Positions 25,468-32,305 of a DNA stretch of 32,305 nucleotides are shown piece by piece. The stretch spans positions 1 through 32,305 of the forward strand of contig NZ_LDJO01000023.1 of NCBI RefSeq assembly GCF_001431595.1. Direction: 5' to 3'. Positions within the stretch are counted from its first letter, which is position 1; the number at the start of each line of letters is the position of its first letter. The stretch is from Stenotrophomonas acidaminiphila (GTDB lineage Bacteria; Pseudomonadota; Gammaproteobacteria; Xanthomonadales; Xanthomonadaceae). Below the pieces are notes generated by a model. The model was given only the letters and a program-made list of their open reading frames with translations, was not told the DNA's origin and made no database searches. Made by a program: the position numbers and the translations under genes.

Positions 25468-28400
25468 GGCTGCACCAGACGCTGTGGGCCGGCCGAGCCA
25501 CGCGAATCGGCCCATTCCAGCGCCGGTTCCGCGCCGAACGCCATGGGGATCTCGTCGCCGCCACTGACGCTGCCGCTGCGCATGTCCTCGTACTCCTGCT
25601 TCAGCTTCTCGTACTGGGCCTTGAGGTCCTCGTAGTGCTTCTTGGCATTGCTGGCGCCGAGCTTGGCGCGCTTCCAGTCCTCGAAGGCGCGGCTGTAGGG
25701 GTAGCGCTGGCAGTACAGGCCCATCTTGTAGGTGTCGCCCCAGGCGGTACTGCCGGGCCACCACCACTGGCTGCCGTTCCACTGCCGGCTGGTGAAATAC
25801 GCGCAGGCTTTTTCCGGGAGCAGTTCGTACAGCTGCAGTGTCCCGAACAGCGGGACATTGGCCGGGCTGGTGATCAGCAGCGGCGGGCGGCTGCCGGCGT
25901 AGGGCTCGGGCGCGTAGAACGGCAGCCGGCGGTTGGCGGTGCAGGTGCTGTCCACTTCCACCCAGTTGTCCTGCCAGTAGCCGGCGGTCGGCGGAGTGGC
26001 GTTGGCGTCGCCGGGCACCCAGATCGGGTGGTTCTCGGACTTCTTGCAGGAATAGGTGTAGGTCTCGACGATCGGCGACTGCTTCCAGGCATAGCTGACC
26101 GGGTTGTCGTCCTTGTCGCGGGTGATCTCGATGGCCCACTGGAACCAGTTGTAGCTGGCGCTGGTGGGGTACGTCAGCCACGGCGCTTCCTTGCGGTTGA
26201 TCCGCCCGTTGTAGGCGTCGCGCGCATTGTCCATGCCCTGCTGCAACCCGGACTGTTCGGCCTTGAGCTCGTTGATCCGGTCCTGCATGTTGGGCTTGCA
26301 GACCGCATCCGGCGTGGGGTCGCGCGGATAGGGCGGCGGCGACAGGGTTTCGACCCAGCCGTAGTTCTTTTCGGCATCGCTGCCGTTGCGGTCGGTGCAC
26401 GCCGCGTCCCGGTAGCGGCCGGTGCCGGGGCTGACCGCCTTGCACTCGCGTACCGGCTCGGGCTTCTGGCAGGTCTCGATGTACAGCACCGTGAGCTGGG
26501 CGTTCTCGCACTTCTGCCGGGTCATGGCGGTCGCCGGGCTGGCGCCGCAATGCTGGCTGTCGTCACGCTGCGCCTTCATCTTCGACAGGATGGAGTTGCC
26601 GCCGTTGAACCAGCTGTTGAAGTTGTCCTCGCGCAGCTTGATCTCCTTGTCCAGCTCCTCCTTGCGCATGCGCAGGCTGGACCAGTCCTGGGCCAGGTTG
26701 CGCAGGGCGATGGCGTCGGTCACCGCCTGGTCCTGGTTGTAGACGTAGTCGGTGACTTCCACCCGGTCGCGGTCGCCCCTGGGGCGGGTGACGGTGATGG
26801 TCTTGGTGGCGTCGTTCGGGTCCGGCTCGGTGACGGTCTCGGTGCCGACATGGGTGCACGTGCCGCCATTGAGCACGTACTCGCCGGCATTGGCGCCGAC
26901 GTAGCGGCACTCCACGCTGACCTGGGGCTTGCCGTAGCGGCAGTTCTTCCAGTCGCCGCCGCAGATCTGCAGGCGCGTGGCCTCCACGTCGATGCGCTCG
27001 ACGATGCGGCCGTTCTCGCTCAGGTCGCCATTGGCGGCCACGCCCACGCCCCATGGCGCCAGCCGCCACGTTTCCAGCGCATCCACCTGCACCTGCAGGG
27101 TTTCCCAGTTCTTCCTGGCTTCGTCGGTTTCCTGTTCCAGACCCTTGCGCGCGGTGTCGGTTTCGTACTCGGGCTCGTAGAGCGGGTTGCCGCTGCTGTC
27201 GTGCATGGGCCTGCCGTCGGCATCGAGCCTGGGGATCAGGTTGCCGTTGGCGTCGCGCCGGTAGACGATGCGGTACTTGTCCTTGGGGTCGTCGCCGTCC
27301 TTCCAGTCCGGGTTGAGCTCGGTCTTGACCACGCCCTCGTCGTCGGCGCAGTTGCGCGCCCAGAGCGTGCATTCGAGTTGCCGCCGGGCCTCTTCAGGGT
27401 TGCTGATAGGTGGGATGACGGATTTCCTGGCCAGGTCGCGCGCCTTGATCGTGGCCGCCAGTGCCGCGGTGACCAGCGGCAGCGAGGCGGCCTTGGCCGC
27501 CAGGGTCACGCCCTTGGTGCCGAGGCCGCCGATGGCGGTCACCACGGCTGCGGTCTTGACCGGCACTTCGGCGCAGGTGGTACCCAGCGAGGCGATACAG
27601 GTGACGATGGAACGGACCAGCGACACCGACGAGGTGATCAGCGTGGTGATGTTGTCGGACAGGCTGACGGCGGTGGCCACCAGCTTGAAGATCACCGAGA
27701 TCTGCGCCGCGACTGCCGCCTGCACCGCCGACTCGGTGGCGTCGATGTTGCTGGCCTGCAGCTCGCCCAGGGCATCGTGCAGGGTGACGGCGGCGGCCAG
27801 CACGTCCATGCCGGCCAGCGAGACGTTGTAGGGCGCGGCGGTGGCGGCCGCCGCGCCGGGCAGGCCCAGCGGCGTGGCGTAGGCGCGGGCCAGCGGTGCC
27901 GGCGCGGCACCGCCGAGCAGGCGGCAGCCGAGCATCTGCCCGGCGCCATCGAAGGTGCGCACGCGCACGCGGTCGTCGTAGCCGCCACTCCATTCCTGCC
28001 AGGGCGCGGCCATCTGCGCGCCACCGGCCGTGTTCGCGTCATCCAGACGCGCTGCGCCGGATTGCGGGCCGGCGGCGGCGATGCCATACGCGACGTTCCA
28101 CGGCACGCCGGTGCTGCCGGCGCGCAGCGGATCGTGCGGCTGCGTCTGCGCCAGCTCCAGCGTGCGGCACAGGTCCAGCCCGTTGACGGCGACAAAGCCG
28201 CGGCGGCCGGTTTCCTCGCCGTCCTCGTCGCGCGAGATGATCTCGCGGACGCTGCCATCGGTCAGGGGCGGCTGGTAGGTGTTGCCGGGCGCGGTGAGGT
28301 CCAGGTGCGCGGCGGCGTCGCCGCGATAGACCATGTAGGCCACCGGGCCCAAGCGCATGCCGTTGCCGGATGCGCCGAGCAGGGTGCGCGCGGGCAGCCA

Positions 28401-28685
28401 GCCCTTGGCGTTGCCGGACGCGCAGTTTTCCTCGCCGTTGGCGGTGTCGGCCGGGCATGGCAGGCGCGCGTTGGCCGAGGCGAAGGCGGCGATGGCCTCG
28501 TCCGCCCAGCGCAGTGCCTGCTCCTGGGCGACGGCCTGTGCCGGCGCGCGCTTGGATTGCCACAGCATGGCGCCAGCGGCCAGCGCGCTGCCTACCAGCA
28601 GCAGGATCAGCATGACCTGGAGCAGGCCGAAACCGGATTGCGCGGCGGGTGCCGCCGCGGGCGGGAGACGCGTGGGCTGGTTCAT
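25464..28685 (-). CDS. Giant prepilin-like protein (1073 residues)
   Basis: The N-terminus, AAQSG18|F19GLLQVMLILLLVGSAL, is a prepilin-type signal and helix, but the +5 residue is Gln instead of Glu, as in some GspK/PilX-type minor pilins that lack Glu5. The Pro-Cys motif follows (NARLPCPADTANGEENCASG, KGWLPARTL). A hydrophobic segment lies at about residues 320-430 (VSLSDNITTLITSSVSLVRS, TAAVVTAIGGLGTKGVTLAA). A long cysteine-rich extracytoplasmic region with two coiled-coil stretches (MRKEELDKEIKLREDN; KAEQSGLQQGMDNARDAYNG) completes the protein, and the C-terminus has another (KKHYEDLKAQYEKLKQEYED). This is several times the size of ordinary pseudopilins. The ATG is at 28683-28685, 44 bp after the preceding gene. 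Possibly the tip adhesin or plug of the filament; function inferred. Confidence 0.8.
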   Translation of the reverse strand: MNQPTRLPPAAAPAAQSGFGLLQVMLILLLVGSALAAGAMLWQSKRAPAQAVAQEQALRWADEAIAAFASANARLPCPADTANGEENCASGNAKGWLPARTLLGASGNGMRLGPVAYMVYRGDAAAHLDLTAPGNTYQPPLTDGSVREIISRDEDGEETGRRGFVAVNGLDLCRTLELAQTQPHDPLRAGSTGVPWNVAYGIAAAGPQSGAARLDDANTAGGAQMAAPWQEWSGGYDDRVRVRTFDGAGQMLGCRLLGGAAPAPLARAYATPLGLPGAAAATAAPYNVSLAGMDVLAAAVTLHDALGELQASNIDATESAVQAAVAAQISVIFKLVATAVSLSDNITTLITSSVSLVRSIVTCIASLGTTCAEVPVKTAAVVTAIGGLGTKGVTLAAKAASLPLVTAALAATIKARDLARKSVIPPISNPEEARRQLECTLWARNCADDEGVVKTELNPDWKDGDDPKDKYRIVYRRDANGNLIPRLDADGRPMHDSSGNPLYEPEYETDTARKGLEQETDEARKNWETLQVQVDALETWRLAPWGVGVAANGDLSENGRIVERIDVEATRLQICGGDWKNCRYGKPQVSVECRYVGANAGEYVLNGGTCTHVGTETVTEPDPNDATKTITVTRPRGDRDRVEVTDYVYNQDQAVTDAIALRNLAQDWSSLRMRKEELDKEIKLREDNFNSWFNGGNSILSKMKAQRDDSQHCGASPATAMTRQKCENAQLTVLYIETCQKPEPVRECKAVSPGTGRYRDAACTDRNGSDAEKNYGWVETLSPPPYPRDPTPDAVCKPNMQDRINELKAEQSGLQQGMDNARDAYNGRINRKEAPWLTYPTSASYNWFQWAIEITRDKDDNPVSYAWKQSPIVETYTYSCKKSENHPIWVPGDANATPPTAGYWQDNWVEVDSTCTANRRLPFYAPEPYAGSRPPLLITSPANVPLFGTLQLYELLPEKACAYFTSRQWNGSQWWWPGSTAWGDTYKMGLYCQRYPYSRAFEDWKRAKLGASNAKKHYEDLKAQYEKLKQEYEDMRSGSVSGGDEIPMAFGAEPALEWADSRGSAGPQRLVQP

Positions 28686-28729
28686 GACGGGTGTCCTGAA
28701 TGGCCGTTGGGAAAAAGCGGAAGCGGGAC

Positions 28730-29482
28730 TCACTGGTTCATCCGCAGGTAGCCGGTCATCACCTTGACCAGGCCGTCCTGGCGGCCGTCGCGGGTCTGGG
28801 TGTCGTCCTCGGTCCACGGCCGCGGTTGCGACGGGGTGCTGCTGCCGACGGCGACATTGCACAGGCTGCTGCCGCCGCTGTACTTCGGGATCGGCGCCTG
28901 TTCGCGCAGGCGGCCGAAGCAGGCGTCGATGCGGCCGTCGATGCGCGCGTCGAGCTGGTTGGCCAGTTCCGGGGTCAGGCCCTTGAGCACCATGATGTTG
29001 CGCACGCGTGGCTGGTAGCCGCCGGTGGGCGTGGGCTCGGACCAGTCGATGACGGTGTCGAAGCACACCTGCAACTGCTGCGGGTTGCCCTGGCTGTCGC
29101 GATAGACGTAGAACGACTCCATGCCCTCGGCACGCCCCTGCGGCAGTGCGACGCCGCGTTCGAGCATGGCCTTGCGCAGGGCGAAGTTGCCGGGGTCGTC
29201 GCACAGTTCGCGCCCGTTGCGGTCGAGCTGGCCGTTGATGCGGCCGCTGGGATTGGCCGGGGTATCGCCGGGAACCACGCCGCTCTGCTGCACGTAGCGG
29301 TCGTAGGCGACGATCCAGCCCTGCACGAACTCGCTGCCGATGCGTTCGGCCTCGGCGCTGCGGTAGACGTCGCGGCCGACGCTGACCGCGCCGATGATCA
29401 GCGCGATGATCACCAGCACCACCGACATCTCCATCAGGGTGAAGCCGGCTGCCGACGGAAGGGGACGGGTAGGACGGTGCAT
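28730..29482 (-). CDS. Prepilin-like protein, 250 residues
   Basis: It starts MHRPTRPLPSAAG|FTLMEMSVVLVII, a canonical prepilin peptidase site with Glu18 at +5. The mature part has EAERIGSEFVQGWIVAYDRY, QQSGVVPGDTPANPSGRING, a cysteine-containing FDTVIDWSE region and CFGRLREQAPIPKYSG. It lacks the Pro-Cys motif and hydrophobic C-terminal domain of the three downstream relatives. It lies 11 bp behind the GspF-like gene, the position of a major pseudopilin in compact type II secretion-like operons, but its length is above the ~150 residues of GspG. It could be the main filament subunit; that is inference. Confidence 0.82.
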   Translation of the reverse strand: MHRPTRPLPSAAGFTLMEMSVVLVIIALIIGAVSVGRDVYRSAEAERIGSEFVQGWIVAYDRYVQQSGVVPGDTPANPSGRINGQLDRNGRELCDDPGNFALRKAMLERGVALPQGRAEGMESFYVYRDSQGNPQQLQVCFDTVIDWSEPTPTGGYQPRVRNIMVLKGLTPELANQLDARIDGRIDACFGRLREQAPIPKYSGGSSLCNVAVGSSTPSQPRPWTEDDTQTRDGRQDGLVKVMTGYLRMNQ

Positions 29483-29493
29483 GACGGGGATCC

Positions 29494-30750
29494 TCAGAAC
29501 TGCGGGGAAGCGATGGCCTGCTTGACCAGGTCGTAGACGGGCAGCAGCAGGGCGACGATCAGGAACACGAACATGCCGCCGGCCAGCAGCACGACCACCG
29601 GCTTGATGACTTCGGAGAGATTGGTGATCAGGCGCTGCAGGCGCAGGCTGTACTCGGCCGACAGGCGTGCGAACTGCGAATCGAGCGTGCCGGTTTCCTC
29701 GCCGACCCCGATCATGCGCACCATCATCGAAGGGAATCCGCCGACCTGGCGCATCGCCGCGGACACGCGGTCGCCGCGCTCGAGCACCTGGCGGATGGCG
29801 ATGATGCGGTCGCGGTAGTACTCGTCGCGCATCGCCCGTTCCATCACCTGCAGGCTGCTGACCATGTCCACGCCGGCGCGGATCAGCAGCGCCATGTACT
29901 CGGTGAAGAACGCCAGCCCCGAGGAGTACATGATGGTCCTGGCAATGGGCAGCTTGTGCAGTGTGTAGTGCGCGGCGCGGCGGAAGCCGCGGCTGTAGCG
30001 CCAGGCCACCCACAGCACGAAGGCCGCCACCACCATGGCCACGGCGATGAAGCCGATGTGGCCGATCAGCCATTCCGATCCCTTCATCACCGCGATGGTC
30101 AGCGGCGGCAGCTTGGCGTTCATCTGCTTGAACAGGTCGGCCAGGTTGGGGATGACGTAATAGATCCAGAAGCCGCCGGCGGCGAAGATCGCCGAGAACA
30201 CGAATGCCGGGTAGATCAGCGCCTGGCGGGTGTCGGCGGTCATCTTGGAGATGCGTTCGATGTGGTCGGCCGACTCCATCAGCATCTTGTCCATGGTGCC
30301 GGTCTCGTCGCCGATCATCAGCAGGTTGCGCACGGTCTCCGGGAACGCGTCCGGGTAGCGCGACACCGCGTCGCTGAGCGAGGCGCCGGCATCCAGTTCG
30401 TCCAGCAGCCGGCGCGCCAGCTTGGCGGCGTTGGAGGTGCGGCCACCGCCGACTTCGTTGGCGACCGCGCGCAGCGATTCCATGATCGGGATGCCGCTGG
30501 AGGTCATCACCGCCAGGTCGCGCAGCATGCCGGCCAGCTCCACCGAGCGGATGCTCGGCTTGACCAGCTGGGTGATGGTGCGCTGCGCCTCGGCCAGCCA
30601 GCCGGGGAAGCGGTACAGGGTGAGCACCACCGCGTCGAAGTTCTTTTCCAGCCACATCCGCGCCGACGAATCGTGTTCGACCGACAGCTGGGTGACGCCG
30701 GCACGCACGCGGCCGCTTGAGAGCAGCAGGCGGTAGTAGTAGACGTTCAT
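29494..30750 (-). CDS. GspF/PilC-like inner-membrane platform protein
   Basis: The 418-residue protein has the duplicated GspF domain. The first repeat reads ELAGMLRDLAVMTSSGIPIM, then SDAVSRYPDAFPETVRNLLM and GDETGTMDKML. The second reads FFTEYMALLIRAGVDMVSSL, then PSMMVRMIGVGEETGTLDSQ. Three transmembrane segments are visible (FSAIFAAGGFWIYYVI; IAVAMVVAAFVLWVAW; VVVLLAGGMFVFLIVALLLP), as expected for the platform that couples the ATPase to pilin extraction. The start overlaps the stop of the ATPase gene (ATGA). Confidence 0.93.
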   Translation of the reverse strand: MNVYYYRLLLSSGRVRAGVTQLSVEHDSSARMWLEKNFDAVVLTLYRFPGWLAEAQRTITQLVKPSIRSVELAGMLRDLAVMTSSGIPIMESLRAVANEVGGGRTSNAAKLARRLLDELDAGASLSDAVSRYPDAFPETVRNLLMIGDETGTMDKMLMESADHIERISKMTADTRQALIYPAFVFSAIFAAGGFWIYYVIPNLADLFKQMNAKLPPLTIAVMKGSEWLIGHIGFIAVAMVVAAFVLWVAWRYSRGFRRAAHYTLHKLPIARTIMYSSGLAFFTEYMALLIRAGVDMVSSLQVMERAMRDEYYRDRIIAIRQVLERGDRVSAAMRQVGGFPSMMVRMIGVGEETGTLDSQFARLSAEYSLRLQRLITNLSEVIKPVVVLLAGGMFVFLIVALLLPVYDLVKQAIASPQF

Positions 30751-32305
30751 GGCGCCGGCCCCACGCCGGCCACGCGCATCACTTCCTCGCTGGTGGTCTG
30801 GCCGGCTAGGACGCGCGCCCGGGCGACGTCCTCGATGCTGCGGAAGCCGGCGTTCATGGCCAGGTTGCGCAGCGTCTCGCGGCTGACGTCGTCGGCGATG
30901 CCGTTGGCCAGCGCTTCGTCGACCAGCATGATGTCGTATACCGGCAGGCGGCCATGGAAGCCGCTGCCGCGACAGCGCTCGCAACCGGCGCCGCGCTTGC
31001 CGCAGCTGCCCGGCGGCAGGTCCAGCCATTCCAGTTCGCGTTCGCTGAAGGGCACGTCGTGGGTGCAGAACGGACAGTTCTGGCGGACCAGGCGCTGGTT
31101 GACCACGGCCAGCAGGTTGTCGGCGATGACCTGCGCCTCAAGGCCCAGCGGGCGCAGGCGCGGGACCACGCCGAACACGGTGGTCACGTGCAGGGTCGAG
31201 AGCACCAGGTGGCCGGTGGCCGCCGCTTCCAGCGCGGCCTGCGCGGTTTCGGCGTCGCGCATTTCGCCCAGCAGGATCACGTCCGGATCGTGGCGCAGGA
31301 AATGCCGCAGCGCCGAGCTGAACTCGTAACCGGCGCGACGGTTCACCTCGGTCTGGCCGGCACCGGGCACGCGGTACTCGATCGGGTCCTCGACGGTGAG
31401 CACGTTGCGCTCGATCAGCGACTGCATCCTGAGCGCGGCGTGCAGCGAGGAGCTCTTGCCCGAGCCGGTGGGGCCGGTGATCAGCACCAGCCCGGCCGGG
31501 CGCGCGAACAGGCGCTCGAGCACCGCCACGTCCTCGGCGAAGAAGCCCAGTTCCTCCAGCCCGGCCAGGTCGCTGTGCTCGGGCAGCAGGCGCATGACGG
31601 TGCGCTCGCCGGCATCGGTGATCAGGGTGGACACGCGCACGGTCACCGCCGAATCCAGCACCGTGGCGCGGAAGCTGCCGTCCTGCGGGCGGCGCTGTTC
31701 GGAGATGTCCATTTCCGCGGTCAGCTTGATGTAGCCGAGCAGCCGGTTGAGGGTCAGCGGCATGGCGAACATCGGCCGCAGCACGCCGTCGACGCGGAAC
31801 AGCACGTGCAGGCTGTCGTCGGACGGCGCCAGGTGGATGTCGGTGGTGCGCTCGCGCACCGCGTAGTGCAGCAGGTAGTCCAGCAGCTTTTCCGGGCTGT
31901 AGGCATGGTCGTTGTCGGTCGACAGCCGCTTGATCTCGCGCTCGAGCAGGCTCTCGACCGGGTTCTGCGCGAAGTAGTAGGTGTGGCGGATCAGCCGCGC
32001 GACCTTGCCGTACTCGCCCTGCAGGAAGCGGCAGCGCAGGCCGCAACGCTGCAGTACCAGCTGCCCCACGGCCTGGGTGTCGGCGTCGCCGAGCAGCACC
32101 TCGAGCGCATCGCCGGAACGTCGCAGCGGCAGGAACTGGCGCAGCTGGCACAGCTCGCGGTTGAACATCGCCAGCACCTGCGGGTCGGCGTGCGCCAGGG
32201 TGTCCACCTGCACGTACTCGATGCCGTTCATCTCGGCCAGCACGCGCACGATGTCCGATTCGTTGGCCAGGCCGTGGCGGATCAGGATCCGCCACGGCCT
32301 GGCCA
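30747..32305 (-). CDS. GspE/PilB-like assembly ATPase, 5' end outside window
   Basis: The hexameric secretion ATPase drives pseudopilus assembly. The N1-type domain ends with the MNGIEYVQVD region. The core then shows TTDIHLAPSDDSLHVLFRVD, DISEQRRPQDG, Walker A GPTGSGKSS, the Asp-box region LTVEDPIEYRVPGAGQTEVN and Walker B DPDVILLGEMRDAETAQAAL. The His-box ATGHLVLSTLHV and a tetracysteine zinc site (CPFC and CERC) complete the type II/type IV ATPase pattern. The frame is open to the window edge, so the start lies beyond it; an internal GTG at 32249 is unlikely to be the true start. The last 20 bases are suspect because of the inverted repeat at 32264-32305. Confidence 0.93.
   Translation of the reverse strand, partial: ARPWRILIRHGLANESDIVRVLAEMNGIEYVQVDTLAHADPQVLAMFNRELCQLRQFLPLRRSGDALEVLLGDADTQAVGQLVLQRCGLRCRFLQGEYGKVARLIRHTYYFAQNPVESLLEREIKRLSTDNDHAYSPEKLLDYLLHYAVRERTTDIHLAPSDDSLHVLFRVDGVLRPMFAMPLTLNRLLGYIKLTAEMDISEQRRPQDGSFRATVLDSAVTVRVSTLITDAGERTVMRLLPEHSDLAGLEELGFFAEDVAVLERLFARPAGLVLITGPTGSGKSSSLHAALRMQSLIERNVLTVEDPIEYRVPGAGQTEVNRRAGYEFSSALRHFLRHDPDVILLGEMRDAETAQAALEAAATGHLVLSTLHVTTVFGVVPRLRPLGLEAQVIADNLLAVVNQRLVRQNCPFCTHDVPFSERELEWLDLPPGSCGKRGAGCERCRGSGFHGRLPVYDIMLVDEALANGIADDVSRETLRNLAMNAGFRSIEDVARARVLAGQTTSEEVMRVAGVGPAP
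32264..32305. repeat. Perfect 20-bp inverted repeat at window end
   Basis: Arms 32264-32283 and 32286-32305 are exact reverse complements with a 2-nt centre (AG), inside the ATPase coding region. The right arm ends exactly at the last base of the window. Such a fold-back is more typical of a contig-end artefact than of a natural coding sequence. Confidence 0.85.

Overview
The window is high-GC chromosomal DNA interrupted by a lower-GC block at about 3.95-10.7 kb. The gene content fits a gammaproteobacterium of the Xanthomonadaceae: a long ilvC-ilvG-ilvM-ilvA-leuA-leuC-leuD-leuB operon, an ahpC-ahpF pair, and aadA-type integron attC sites like those of Xanthomonas integrons. I cannot fix the genus from sequence alone.

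Layout. (1) 1-2.4 kb, minus strand: ahpC and a 3'-truncated ahpF (peroxide defence), with a perfect OxyR-type palindrome upstream of ahpC and a large hairpin between the genes. (2) 2.6-3.96 kb, plus strand: prmC, then a structured RNA resembling phage P1/P4 C4 antisense RNA, then a SymE-like small toxin gene. A loop of the RNA is complementary to the SymE ribosome-binding site. (3) 3.98-10.7 kb: an integron cassette array without an integrase (CALIN type). It has nine near-complete attC sites, two half sites, ten small cassette genes on the minus strand (all of unknown function), and three copies of a 172-174 bp element with attC-like core ends. It also holds a chimeric pseudogene made of an IS3 orfA start fused to a copy of the last 200 codons of gdhA. 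One cassette carries a plus-strand hairpin-plus-T-tract that may be a small RNA. (4) 10.8-12.15 kb: intact gdhA, whose 3' end is the parent of that fragment. (5) 12.2-21.5 kb: the branched-chain amino acid operon, minus strand. It is preceded by a leader peptide with a Leu-Leu-Val-Leu-Val-Leu-Ile run and a terminator, followed by a second small ORF whose stop codon lies in a second strong terminator just before ilvC. (6) 21.9-22.8 kb, plus strand: a divergent BTAD/SARP-like regulator. (7) 23.0-32.3 kb, minus strand: a type II secretion / type IV pilus-like operon. It encodes a GspE-like ATPase (cut by the window edge), a GspF-like platform protein and four prepilin-like proteins. Three of these share a Pro-Cys motif plus hydrophobic helical segments, and one is 1073 residues long.

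The most interesting points are the C4-like RNA/SymE switch, the repeated 174 bp element in an integrase-less array with the gdhA-derived chimera, the tandem leader of the ilv operon, and the unusual pseudopilin set. The window ends in a perfect 20-bp inverted repeat, which may be an assembly fold-back artefact.
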